Shown: positions 1-7,552, counted from the stretch's first letter. The stretch is DNA of 17,692 nt from Balneolaceae bacterium (GCA_007123785.1 SLGL01000355.1:1-17692); one strand, 5' to 3'. Notes: generated by a model not told the origin, from the sequence alone. Numbers and translations are program-made.

Positions 1-2
1 AC

Positions 3-515
3 CCTGCCCTTCAAACCAAAATGGGTGGGACCGCTTTGAATCGGGCGGCTGAAAACGGAAACCTTGAACTTATGAAATACCTGCTTAAAAATGGCACACC
101 CATCGGCAACCTTGCTCTTATTGTGGCAGCAAGGGAGGGCCACCTGGAAGCCGTTGAACTGCTTGTAAACTCCGGAGCCGATATCAATACCCAGCAGCGC
201 TGGGGACAGACTGCGCTGATGCTGGCTGCAAGAGAAGGCCATTCTGCAATCGTAAAATTCCTGCTTGATAACGGCGCTAACGTCCGGCTGAAGGATAAAA
301 ACGGAGATACAGCGCTGAACATCGCTATTGATAACGACAATCTCGACATTGTGATGCAACTAAGGCGTGCAGGAGCCAAAGCCCAAGTAAAGAAGAAACC
401 AGCACCGGTAGAAACTGATGATGAGGACGAAGATGATGATCCTACTGCTGATGTAGATGAACTGATCAGCGACGAAGGCGAAGTTCCGCCCGACGATCTC
501 GAAGAAGAAATTTAA
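3..515 (+). CDS. Ankyrin-repeat protein with acidic tail, 5'-truncated by the window edge
   Basis: The frame is open to the left edge of the window, so the N-terminus is missing. The first in-frame ATG (position 21) falls at the start of an ankyrin unit and is probably internal. Four ankyrin units are visible, with the cores GGTALNRAAENGNLELMKYL, LIVAAREGHLEAVELLV, TALMLAAREGHSAIVKFLL and TALNIAIDNDNLDIVMQL, each followed by a GA/NG turn. The last unit is degenerate. After a short lysine stretch the protein ends in a strongly acidic tail of about 35 residues dominated by D and E. Ankyrin repeats are protein-binding scaffolds. No enzyme domain is visible, so the partner and the compartment are unknown. 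The gene is followed by a 192-base spacer before gap and no obvious terminator is seen, so nothing links it functionally to gap. Confidence 0.85.
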   Translation, partial: PALQTKMGGTALNRAAENGNLELMKYLLKNGTPIGNLALIVAAREGHLEAVELLVNSGADINTQQRWGQTALMLAAREGHSAIVKFLLDNGANVRLKDKNGDTALNIAIDNDNLDIVMQLRRAGAKAQVKKKPAPVETDDEDEDDDPTADVDELISDEGEVPPDDLEEEI

Positions 516-561
516 TTTTCACCATCTGACTATATCTGAGCCGCAAAAATCAAAATACAAT

Positions 562-575
562 TAAAAGCGCTTTCA
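562..575 (+). promoter_or_regulatory. LacI-family (cre-like) operator candidate upstream of gap
   Basis: TAAAAGCGCTTTCA contains the perfect 10-base palindrome AAAGCGCTTT centred on CG. It differs at one position from the classic palindromic cre form TGAAAGCGCTTTCA bound by CcpA/LacI-type regulators. It sits 133 bases before the gap ATG. A sugar-responsive LacI regulator controlling gap is an inference; no such regulator is encoded in this window. Confidence 0.4.
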
Positions 576-585
576 GCTTAAAATA

Positions 586-612
586 GACTAAAATCCGGTT
601 TATTCTTTAGTC
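586..612. repeat. Short inverted repeat in the gap upstream region
   Basis: GACTAAA (586-592) and TTTAGTC (606-612) are perfect 7-base arms separated by 13 bases. There is no T-run on the plus side, so a terminator for the ankyrin gene is not supported. It could be a second operator for gap or chance in AT-rich DNA. Confidence 0.25.
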
Positions 613-692
613 AAAAAATGGACAGAGAACGAATAAACAGTTATTTTATATTAAATAAGTTCAACTGCAACTGCAGAAAATTTTGAATAGTA

Positions 693-698
693 AAGGAG
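693..698 (+). promoter_or_regulatory. Shine-Dalgarno site of gap
   Basis: AAGGAG ends 9 bases before the gap ATG. It is one of only two clear Shine-Dalgarno sites I find in the window, which fits high expression of a central glycolytic enzyme. Confidence 0.75.
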
Positions 699-707
699 TA
701 ACATTTT

Positions 708-1706
708 ATGGCAAAAATTATAGTAGGGATTAACGGATTCGGACGTATCGGAAGACTTGTGATGCGTTCTATCCTGGAACAACAGAGTGACAATATTGAA
801 GTTGTTGGAATTAACGACCTGACTGACGCAAAAACACTTGCTCATCTTTTTAAGTACGATTCTGTACAAGGTAAATTCAATTGTGAAGTTTATGCCGATG
901 GGAATAATCTTGTAATAAACGGAAGCAAAATTGGAGTTACTGCCGAAAGAGACCCTGCAAACTTGAAGTGGGGAGAGCGTGGGGCAGAAGTAATTGTAGA
1001 ATCCACAGGAATTTTTCGTGATGACAAAGGTTGCCAGAAACACCTGGATGCCGGTGCTAAAAAAGTAATCATCAGTGCTCCGGGCAAAGGCAATGTACAA
1101 ACCATCGTACTGGGCGTGAATGATGATCAAATTGACAAGGACAAATCGATCTACTCCAATGCAAGCTGTACAACCAACTGCCTTGCCCCGATGGTAAAAG
1201 TTCTTGATGAAGCTTTCGGCGTAGAGAAAGGCTTTATGACCACCATCCACGCTTATACCGGAGATCAGCAACTGGTTGATGGCCCTCACTCAGACCTTCG
1301 CCGTGCACGTGCCGCCGCTGTAAACATTGTACCTACTACAACCGGTGCAGCTGCAGCTGTAGGCCTTGTACTGCCGCATCTTGACGGCAAACTCGACGGT
1401 GGTGCTGTCCGTGTACCGGTTCTCACGGGTTCTCTGACAGACTTCACAGCTGTTGTGAAGAAGAGTACTACCGAAGATGCTGTTCTGGATGCATTCAAAA
1501 AAGCAGCTGAAGGCAATCTAAAAGGCATTCTGGAATACAGTGACGAGGAGCTGGTTTCTACCGATATTATCGGAAACCCACACTCCTGTATTTTCGATAG
1601 CGGCACCATCAAAGTGGACGGAAACCTTGTAAAAGTAATCGGCTGGTATGACAACGAAGCCGGATATTCCGCTAGAACTGCCGAACTGATCACAAAAATT
1701 GTGTAA
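708..1706 (+). CDS. gap: Glyceraldehyde-3-phosphate dehydrogenase, type I
   Basis: This enzyme interconverts glyceraldehyde-3-phosphate (plus NAD+ and phosphate) and 1,3-bisphosphoglycerate in the cytosol, in glycolysis and gluconeogenesis. The 332-residue length is normal. The N-terminal Rossmann motif GINGFGRIGR covers residues 7-16. Asp37 in GINDL is the residue that favours NAD over NADP. The catalytic Cys154 lies in SNASCTTNC and the partner His181 in TTIHAYTGDQ. The arginine-rich segment HSDLRRARAAA follows. The loop before it reads DGPHSDLRRAR, combining the DGP of E. coli-like enzymes with the DLRRAR of Bacillus/chloroplast-like enzymes. The start is fixed by the AAGGAG site. A strong terminator about 46 bases downstream suggests a monocistronic unit. 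Function is near certain. Confidence 0.98.
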   Translation: MAKIIVGINGFGRIGRLVMRSILEQQSDNIEVVGINDLTDAKTLAHLFKYDSVQGKFNCEVYADGNNLVINGSKIGVTAERDPANLKWGERGAEVIVESTGIFRDDKGCQKHLDAGAKKVIISAPGKGNVQTIVLGVNDDQIDKDKSIYSNASCTTNCLAPMVKVLDEAFGVEKGFMTTIHAYTGDQQLVDGPHSDLRRARAAAVNIVPTTTGAAAAVGLVLPHLDGKLDGGAVRVPVLTGSLTDFTAVVKKSTTEDAVLDAFKKAAEGNLKGILEYSDEELVSTDIIGNPHSCIFDSGTIKVDGNLVKVIGWYDNEAGYSARTAELITKIV

Positions 1707-1752
1707 CAGATTTGACATTAAATCCACTCGTTGTTGACGAGTACTTTTAATC

Positions 1753-1788
1753 AAAAACCCGCTCCGTTTATTCAGAGCGGGTTTTTTT
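1753..1788 (+). terminator. Rho-independent terminator of gap
   Basis: Perfect 12-base arms AAAAACCCGCTC (1753-1764) and GAGCGGGTTTTT (1775-1786) enclose a 10-base loop, and the T-run continues to 1788. The A-rich 5' flank mirrors the T-run, so it may also work on the opposite strand, although no gene points that way here. Confidence 0.93.
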
Positions 1789-1895
1789 ATCAAATGCCGA
1801 CAGATTCTCTATCTTCAAAAAATATAATTTTCAACGAATGAGGTAACCCACCCCGGATTTCACGTCATGAGATTTTTTCTAAGCAAGGCATTGAT

Positions 1896-1991
1896 ATGTT
1901 GAAACTACGAGGACCAGGAAATATTTACAGGGAAGGCAAAAAGTTTGCACGCTTGCTGCAATTAAACAAATACATAAATGAGCCTCATTAA
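1896..1991 (+). CDS. Possible 31-codon leader ORF overlapping the hemF start
   Basis: The ORF starts MLKLRGPGNIYREG and ends NKYINEPH, with its TAA inside the hemF coding region, so the overlap is 14 bases in another frame. An AAGG lies 7 bases before its ATG, whereas hemF itself has no visible Shine-Dalgarno site and a TAA immediately before its ATG. Translational coupling of hemF to this ORF is therefore conceivable. An even shorter 11-codon ORF (from ATG 1867) ends overlapping this ATG. The peptide is basic and I do not recognise it. Chance is a real alternative. Confidence 0.25.
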   Translation: MLKLRGPGNIYREGKKFARLLQLNKYINEPH

Positions 1992-2895
1992 AAAAAAGTT
2001 TACTGAATACATCCGCAACCTTCAGAATGAAATCTGTACGGCTTTAGAACAGATTGACGGAAAAGGCAAATTCCGGGAAGATGAATGGCAACGTGACGGA
2101 GGCGGTGGAGGCCATACACGAGTAATTGAGAAAGGAGAGGTTTTTGAAAAAGCTGGTGTTAACATTTCGACAGTTCACGGTGAGCTGCCCGATCCAATCA
2201 AAAAACACTTTAACGTAGACAAAGGCTGGTTTTGGGCGGGCGGTATTTCTCTGGTCATTCACCCGGAAAACCCGATGATACCCACGGTTCATGCCAATTT
2301 CCGCTATTTTGAGCTCTATGATGATAAAAAAATGACCAGGCGATCTGATGGCTGGTTTGGCGGTGGTGCCGACCTCACCCCTTACTACCTTTGGAAGGAG
2401 GATGCACGTCACTTTCATCAGACCTTCAAAAACGCTTGTGATCAACACGGTGCCGATCTCTATCCAAAATTTAAAAAACAGTGCGATGAGTATTTCTATA
2501 ACTCACACCGGGAGGAGGCACGCGGAGTAGGCGGACTCTTTTTTGATTATTTAAGAGAAGATGACCAGCGCTCACTTACCGATTGGCATGCTTTCACTGA
2601 AGATACGGGCCATGCATTCATCCATTCGTACCTCCCCATCGTAAAAAAACGGATGAATGCTCCTTACAACACTAAGCAACGCTACTGGCAAGAAATTCGC
2701 CGCGGGCGTTATGTGGAATTTAATCTGATTCATGACCGGGGCACCCTTTTCGGTCTCAAAACCAAAGGACGGATAGAATCCATTTTCATGAGCCTGCCCC
2801 CCAGGGTCCGCTGGGATTACGATTTTCATGCGAAGCCGGGAACACGAGAGGCTGAACTGATTGATGTTTTAAAAAAGCCGAGAGAGTGGGTTTAA
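1978..2895 (+). CDS. hemF: Oxygen-dependent coproporphyrinogen-III oxidase
   Basis: HemF oxidatively decarboxylates two propionates of coproporphyrinogen III to the vinyl groups of protoporphyrinogen IX, using O2. It is a late, cytosolic step of heme synthesis. The 305-residue length matches the family. Visible hallmarks are GGGGGHTRVIEKGEVFEKAG near residues 41-60, His95 in VIHPENPM, His105 in PTVHANFRYFE (equivalent to the catalytic His106 region of the E. coli enzyme), WFGGGADLTPYY at 126-137, His145, His177 in SHREEARG, and the C-terminal RGRYVEFNLIHDRGT and SLPPRVRWDY. The ATG is preceded directly by an in-frame TAA, so no longer start exists. The O2-dependent form implies aerobic or facultative life. 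No other heme gene is nearby. Confidence 0.97.
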   Translation: MSLIKKKFTEYIRNLQNEICTALEQIDGKGKFREDEWQRDGGGGGHTRVIEKGEVFEKAGVNISTVHGELPDPIKKHFNVDKGWFWAGGISLVIHPENPMIPTVHANFRYFELYDDKKMTRRSDGWFGGGADLTPYYLWKEDARHFHQTFKNACDQHGADLYPKFKKQCDEYFYNSHREEARGVGGLFFDYLREDDQRSLTDWHAFTEDTGHAFIHSYLPIVKKRMNAPYNTKQRYWQEIRRGRYVEFNLIHDRGTLFGLKTKGRIESIFMSLPPRVRWDYDFHAKPGTREAELIDVLKKPREWV

Positions 2896-3168
2896 CTCAA
2901 TGTGGATTCATCTGCGAGAAACCCTGAGTTCGAAAGTAAAATGATACGTTCGGGTACACTCACTCTGATTACCAATACAATACGGGGGTCTCGCTGATAT
3001 TCAACATAATTTCCCGGAGTCCCTATGATACCGAACAACTATCACTTCCGGTATATCAGCCGATACCTTTAAAGATGCACTATTTTCATTAAAAAACTCG
3101 AATATTTTCAGCATTTCGTGACTTTCAGAAAAGAAAGATCGTCCCGAATGAATCCCTTTTGGGCGGGT
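2892..3168 (-). pseudogene. Possible frameshifted gene remnant in the hemF-helicase spacer
   Basis: This 348-base spacer (2896-3243) holds no intact gene. On the minus strand one frame is open from 3168 to the TGA at 3001 (55 codons; internal ATG at 3114, beginning MLKIFEFFNENSASLK). A second frame, open before the first one closes, runs to the TAA at 2892 (GTPGNYVEYQRDP and onward, about 48 codons). Read together across one frameshift near 3010-3040 they give roughly 90 residues of ordinary amino-acid composition. I recognise no family. An imperfect hairpin AACCTAATG/CATTCAGGTT lies at about 3213-3243, just after the helicase stop, but lacks a T-run. Chance open frames cannot be excluded. 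Confidence 0.22.
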
Positions 3169-3243
3169 TTATGTTTATTACGCTGCTTTGTATCTGACAC
3201 AATACCGTACCCAACCTAATGGATAAAAACCCAACATTCAGGT

Positions 3244-5166
3244 TTAGCGCATCCGGTTTAGCAGACGACCGAGGAATTTGTTTCCATACACTTTTTGGAT
3301 ATGGTTCATATCGGCAATCACCACAAGCTCCCGTCGGCTCCGGGAAAACGCCACATTGAGCAGGCGGGGTACACTCAGACCATTCTTTTGCTCATCAAGA
3401 GGCCGGACGGAGTAATGCCGCTGTCTTCCACGCTGTTGTTCACCGCTCATCACTGTATCAAAAATGATGTAGTCTTTCTCTCTTCCCTGAAAAGTGTGGA
3501 TGGTGCCCACCTCCACATTTCGTATGCCCGCATTATAAAGTCGGTTTCTCAGATCGTACACTACGCTTCGAAACGGAACAATAATTCCCACCTGCTCCAT
3601 AAAAATCCCCCGTCCTTCCATGTTTTTCATCAGCCGCTCCACCACTTCCTGATGAACCATGTTGATCGGCTTAAACCCACGCTCCCCTTTTTTTTGCTCA
3701 AGAAACGGGCCGTACTTCGAAGTATTCACAAGATGAAACGCCCGGTCATTAAGCTGATTCAGAGAAGCCTGTTTTACTTTACCGGTTTTTAGCCTGCCTT
3801 CATAAAACACCGTGCTGATCACATCTGCCAACGACGATTCCAGCCGGTACTGTGTGTCGAAAAAAGAGGTAAACTCCGGATTTTTATCATGCCAGGAAAA
3901 AAGCTGTTCGCTGTTTTCTGCATCGGAAACTGTCGTAAAAATATCCCGTTCCAGGAATTCACGAGCTTCTTTGTCGGCCGTGAGAGCAATGGGCGGTAGC
4001 TGCATCGGGTCACCCACCACCACCATATGCCATTTTACATGCGAGGCCAGGACCATTAAATAGGGCAGATTTGCCATCGAGCCTTCATCGACCACCACCG
4101 CATCAAAATCGAGACCATGAAACAGGTCGGAGGTGCATACTTTAGCCAGGGTGGTTGCCACCAGTTGTTTTTTCCTCAACTCTCTCCTCTCTTTGATGGA
4201 AGACAGTTCCTGAATTCGTTCCTCCAGCTTCTCTATTCCACCAGAATCCTTAATTTTCTGCTCAATCAGCTTCAGTTCCAGCTCCTGGTTTGATGTAGGC
4301 TTTTTTCCTTTTTTGAAACGTTTTTCCACAGATCGGAGCAGCTTCTCCCGTTTGCTCATCAATTCAATCCACTCACCAGCTTCCTGCTTTCGCTGTTCAA
4401 CAATTTTTTCATTCTGGATATCAAACTGGTACGGTTCCAGTTCATCACTTTCTAGAGCTGTCTCTCCAAATCGGGAAATGTTATCGGGCTGAACCTGAAC
4501 ACTCAACACCCGGACGGCATTCAGTGCACTAAGCAACCCAACATCCACCGCCCGGTTGGTATTGGAGGCAAACAGTACTGACTTCCCCTGCTTCAGATAG
4601 TTGGCGATAATGTAGCCGAGTGTATCGGTCTTTCCTGTCCCCGGCGGCCCCCAGATGAAAAGTGTGCGGCGCTGCATCGCTTTCTCGATGGCGTCAAGCT
4701 GGGCGGCATTCCGGTTTCCGTCCTGCACAACAGGCTGATCAGATGGCACCGATTCACTTTTTGGCAGAAAAAGACGCTTCAGCCTTTGTTCTACATCTGC
4801 ATCCTCATCCGAAAGTTTCATGATTTCCGATAGTGTTCGTTTCAGTACAAAATCGTTTTCCCATTCCAGATGAACCTGACTGATCTCTTCACCTACATTA
4901 TCGGGAAACCGCAGCACAGCGGTCTTGTCCTCAAACGCAACTGGATGAATCGTAAGTAATTTCTCACCCACTGTGGCTTTGATCTCTTCTGCAAATCGGA
5001 TAGCAGTCTGGTGGCATTCAAAACTGTAATCGTAATATTCGACAGAGCCGGATTTTAGTTGTTTACCATTAAATAAAATCTCTGTGGATGGCTTTTCCCG
5101 GACCGTCTCAATTTCCGCTTCAAGTGCGAATATTGCTTCTCTGATAAATTTTTTGATCTTTTTCAT
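3244..5166 (-). CDS. SF1 DNA/RNA helicase, Upf1/DNA2/NAM7-like (AAA_11/AAA_12)
   Basis: This is an ATP-driven superfamily 1B helicase-type protein, 640 residues with the chosen start. The motifs are in order: Walker A GPPGTGKT (173-180), motif II DEGS (360-363), motif III GDPMQLPP (385-392), motif IV QYR (439-441), motif V GTIHTFQGRE (554-563) and motif VI NVAFSRSRRE (604-613). Residues 1-150 form an unassigned N-terminal region. Residues about 250-335 are rich in K, E and R and probably form a coiled-coil insertion. Upstream in-frame ATG 5244 would add 26 residues translated from a simple pyrimidine-rich repeat, so the ATG at 5166 (MKKIKKFIREA) is preferred. It follows the GntR gene on the same strand after about 150 bases. 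The substrate is unknown; family members act in replication, repair or RNA surveillance, and some standalone bacterial ones in defence. Confidence 0.88.
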   Translation of the reverse strand: MKKIKKFIREAIFALEAEIETVREKPSTEILFNGKQLKSGSVEYYDYSFECHQTAIRFAEEIKATVGEKLLTIHPVAFEDKTAVLRFPDNVGEEISQVHLEWENDFVLKRTLSEIMKLSDEDADVEQRLKRLFLPKSESVPSDQPVVQDGNRNAAQLDAIEKAMQRRTLFIWGPPGTGKTDTLGYIIANYLKQGKSVLFASNTNRAVDVGLLSALNAVRVLSVQVQPDNISRFGETALESDELEPYQFDIQNEKIVEQRKQEAGEWIELMSKREKLLRSVEKRFKKGKKPTSNQELELKLIEQKIKDSGGIEKLEERIQELSSIKERRELRKKQLVATTLAKVCTSDLFHGLDFDAVVVDEGSMANLPYLMVLASHVKWHMVVVGDPMQLPPIALTADKEAREFLERDIFTTVSDAENSEQLFSWHDKNPEFTSFFDTQYRLESSLADVISTVFYEGRLKTGKVKQASLNQLNDRAFHLVNTSKYGPFLEQKKGERGFKPINMVHQEVVERLMKNMEGRGIFMEQVGIIVPFRSVVYDLRNRLYNAGIRNVEVGTIHTFQGREKDYIIFDTVMSGEQQRGRQRHYSVRPLDEQKNGLSVPRLLNVAFSRSRRELVVIADMNHIQKVYGNKFLGRLLNRMR

Positions 5167-5182
5167 TGGTGTAGAAGGTAAA

Positions 5183-5210
5183 AAGTGAAAAGGCAAAAGT
5201 GAAAAGGCAA
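5183..5210 (-). repeat. Tandem 14-base repeat (heptamer-like) before the helicase start
   Basis: The plus strand carries two perfect adjacent copies of AAGTGAAAAGGCAA (5183-5196 and 5197-5210). Read on the minus strand this is alternating heptamers TTGCCTT/TTCACTT, ending 17 bases before the helicase ATG. It resembles the short heptamer repeats scattered between genes in several bacterial groups, whose translations give spurious LLPF/AFS-type peptides. Confidence 0.85.
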
Positions 5211-5299
5211 ATGCCAATTTTTTTGCATTACAAAATAACCACATTTCTGCTCATGATTCCATCCTGATGTATTATATCCATACCTGAAAATCACCTTCA

Positions 5300-5317
5300 G
5301 CCTCTTCACTTTTGCCT
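5300..5317 (+). repeat. Inverted copy of the heptamer repeat at the end of the GntR gene
   Basis: GCCTCTTCACTTTTGCCT is the reverse complement, with one mismatch in 18, of 5191-5208. It overlaps the stop codon of the GntR gene (5316-5318). The two copies bracket about 91 bases, so a transcript running from the GntR gene into the helicase gene could fold a long-loop stem just before the helicase start. Confidence 0.75.
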
Positions 5318-6212
5318 ACTGATCCCACAACTCAGACCGGATGGCATCGGCACTTTTTTTAGAGATAATATATTCCAGTTTGATTCGGTTCCGTTCAGGT
5401 ATTTTTGCCTCCACAAGACGAGCACTTGCAGGTGTGTAAACAATCAGATCGGTGTTTCGTACAAAGAGCGGCAGCGATTTTCCATATGTTGCACCAGCCA
5501 CAAACGAACCTTCGAAGCGAATTAAAGTTTTCAGTTCATTGATAATTTTAGGAATGCTGTCTTCATCTGCAGTTACCAGTCCGATCGCCTCAAGCCCTGC
5601 ACGATCGATAATGGAAAGAAGAACATCGGCATCATAATGAAAAACCACAGGTAAAATCCGGATTGAATCCCCGAGATTTCGAAACTCTTTCATCAGGTAG
5701 ATCGGCACAAACAGAGCATCGTATTTGACAGCCTCGTCATAATTATCCGCTTTAAGTGTGCTGCTCTTCACCCCGATCTGATTTTTGATAGAATCTGAAA
5801 GTAGTTTGGCCAGCTCGATTGTCTCTCCGACAGTTGCGATACTCTGAATTCGGTCAGGCCACTCCATAAAGCTGATCTGCTCTTCAAATATGGCCTCCAC
5901 TTCTGATTCATCCAGTCCGTAACCGATCAACTCTTCGATCAGGTTTTGCATTTTGGATGCACCCAGTTCAAGCCGTTCGGATTTGTCCAGGGTTGTACTT
6001 TGCCTCCGGACGATAAACCCACGCCCCTGTTCACTTTCAACCAGTCCCTCCTCAGTAAGGTGCTGGTACGCTTTCCGTACCGTATGAAAGCTGGTGCCAA
6101 GCTGTTTGCCCAGTACACGGGTAGATGGCAGCGTTTCACCCACCTGAAACTGCTTGGTTGTGATCATCAGGCGGATGCGGTCGGCAATATGTTTGGCGGA
6201 ATGTTGTACCAT
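5316..6212 (-). CDS. GntR-family transcription regulator with unrecognised C-terminal domain
   Basis: This 298-residue DNA-binding regulator has an N-terminal winged helix-turn-helix at residues 3-70. It shows the GntR pattern GETLPSTRVLGKQLG, then HTVRKAYQHLTEEGLVESEQG and GRGFIV. Residues about 75-298 contain a helical segment (NLIEELIGYGLDESEVEAIF) and then an alpha/beta-looking region with hydrophobic strands (RILPVVFHYD, AIGLVTAD, TDLIVYTP). I do not recognise this as a FadR, HutC, aminotransferase or LacI-type effector domain. The longer frame begins with TTG at 6242 and adds 10 residues, but the ATG at 6212 starts where GntR proteins usually start. The gene lies between the TIM-barrel lipoprotein gene (upstream, 111-base gap) and the helicase gene. 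It may regulate either; the ligand is unknown. Confidence 0.85.
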   Translation of the reverse strand: MVQHSAKHIADRIRLMITTKQFQVGETLPSTRVLGKQLGTSFHTVRKAYQHLTEEGLVESEQGRGFIVRRQSTTLDKSERLELGASKMQNLIEELIGYGLDESEVEAIFEEQISFMEWPDRIQSIATVGETIELAKLLSDSIKNQIGVKSSTLKADNYDEAVKYDALFVPIYLMKEFRNLGDSIRILPVVFHYDADVLLSIIDRAGLEAIGLVTADEDSIPKIINELKTLIRFEGSFVAGATYGKSLPLFVRNTDLIVYTPASARLVEAKIPERNRIKLEYIISKKSADAIRSELWDQ

Positions 6213-6323
6213 AGTGAAAGGTAACAGAACTCTGTCACCCAAACCAAAGCTGTATTAATGTCAAAATCCCATTCGTTATTTCAATTCGAATAGTAGATCT
6301 TTTAAATATCACCATCAAGTGTG

Positions 6324-7184
6324 TCAGAACTCAATGCTTCTCAGATATTCTGCATTGTCTCTCACCGCTTCGATAGGAGTGGTGTTGGTGTAGGCCTCCT
6401 GTTCTACAATGAAGTATTCCATTCCAGCTTCCCTGGCCAATTGCAGGAGCGGGGGATAATCGATTTCGCCTGTACCCAGCACCACAGATTCCGGTTCTTC
6501 TCCATTTGCAAAATCTTTAACATGTGAAGATGTAAAACGACCCGGATATCTTTGGAGCCATTCCACGGGATCATGGCCGCCAGCCACTACCCAGTAAATA
6601 TCCATCTGATATTCCACAAGATCGGGATCGGTATTGTCCATTAAAACAGCTTGAGGAATTTCACCCTCCAGCTCATGAAACGTATAAGCATGATTGTGGT
6701 AGGCAAACTTCAAGCCTGCTTCATTTGCAATTTCTCCAAGTTGGTTAAATGTGGCAGCCATTTCGATATAGTCATCAATGGTGTCCTGAGCACCAATCCA
6801 CGGGCAAACGATGTATGGAACACCAATCTCGGCCAACTCTTCTACTTTTTGCTCATAATCCTGAAATACATTTGCGTGGCTGGAAATCATGGTTAAGCCA
6901 AGTTCATCAAGATATTGCCTGAAACCTGTGTTGCCCATTCCCCAGAACATACCAAGCTGTCCCTCATAACTTTCAATCTGTTTGTAACCGAATTCTGCCA
7001 CCTGCCGAAGTATTTCCTCAGGATCGTCTCCAATTACATCCCTCAATGTATAAAGTTGCAATCCGAAATCACTGATATCCTCTTCGGCTGGTGCACATGA
7101 TTTTAAAAATGGCAAACTACCCAAAGCTAAACCGGATGCAAGTACTCCGGATTTTTTTAAAAATGAACGACGTGAACAATTCAT
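6324..7184 (-). CDS. Tat-exported lipoprotein, sugar phosphate isomerase/epimerase family TIM barrel
   Basis: The 286-residue protein belongs to the xylose-isomerase-like TIM barrels (AP endonuclease 2 fold, Pfam AP_endonuc_2). Its N-terminus has a twin-arginine motif SRRSFLKK (4-11), a hydrophobic stretch and a lipobox-like FLKSC with Cys30, so it is probably exported folded and lipid-anchored. The barrel shows QLYTLRD (strand 1), YHNHAYTFH (162-170), YQMDIYWV with Asp195, SSHVKDF with His221 and FIVEQEAY with Glu261/Glu263. These residues lie where the divalent-metal ligands of the family sit. Such exported members act on sugars or ketosugars outside the cytosol, but the substrate cannot be read from sequence. 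Its start codon overlaps by ATGA the end of a doubtful upstream ORF. A second, truncated member lies at 15808-16194. Confidence 0.9.
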   Translation of the reverse strand: MNCSRRSFLKKSGVLASGLALGSLPFLKSCAPAEEDISDFGLQLYTLRDVIGDDPEEILRQVAEFGYKQIESYEGQLGMFWGMGNTGFRQYLDELGLTMISSHANVFQDYEQKVEELAEIGVPYIVCPWIGAQDTIDDYIEMAATFNQLGEIANEAGLKFAYHNHAYTFHELEGEIPQAVLMDNTDPDLVEYQMDIYWVVAGGHDPVEWLQRYPGRFTSSHVKDFANGEEPESVVLGTGEIDYPPLLQLAREAGMEYFIVEQEAYTNTTPIEAVRDNAEYLRSIEF

Positions 7185-7474
7185 ACCTGTATATGTTTTA
7201 TTAAAAGATTAGAGTTATCGGCAATCAATAAATCAGCAATGTACCGTAAAACTGACTCAACCTCTTGGCTAAACAATGTTTTATTATCGACTTCTGCCGG
7301 ATTCTTACGACCACTGAATACATTAATAAAAAGGATAATGAAGATAAATAATTCCTTCAATTGTTTCAGACGGTAAAAGTCCGGCACATATAAAGCAGGA
7401 GGATTATGAGTTAATAGAAAACTATAAATATAATCTATTGTGATATCAACGTTCAAATGACGGGAAAACTTCAT
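7181..7474 (-). CDS. Doubtful hypothetical ORF coupled to the TIM-barrel gene
   Basis: From ATG 7474 this frame encodes 97 residues (a TTG at 7495 would add 7). It ends in a TGA that overlaps the ATG of the TIM-barrel gene (ATGA), a common coupling signature and the main reason to list it. It has one short hydrophobic run (ELFIFIILFINVF) and a C-terminal amphipathic-looking segment. No family is recognised, the DNA is AT-rich and no ribosome-binding site is visible. It may be non-coding leader. Confidence 0.25.
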   Translation of the reverse strand: MKFSRHLNVDITIDYIYSFLLTHNPPALYVPDFYRLKQLKELFIFIILFINVFSGRKNPAEVDNKTLFSQEVESVLRYIADLLIADNSNLLIKHIQV

Positions 7475-7552
7475 TCTTGACACAACATTAGGCAACTCCG
7501 GAAACCAGCAGCAAGTACGCGCCTTCGGTTAATACGCATTATCATACAACTT

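Noticed and set aside
651..1289. Long open frame antisense to gap
   Set aside because: It lies entirely over a certain gene in a shadow frame and shows no family features; the same holds for other long antisense frames over mutS, the helicase and the GntR gene.
5167..5244. Extension of the helicase N-terminus by 26 residues to ATG 5244
   Set aside because: The extra residues are a translation of the pyrimidine-rich heptamer repeat and an AT-rich spacer; family-like sequence begins at the ATG at 5166.
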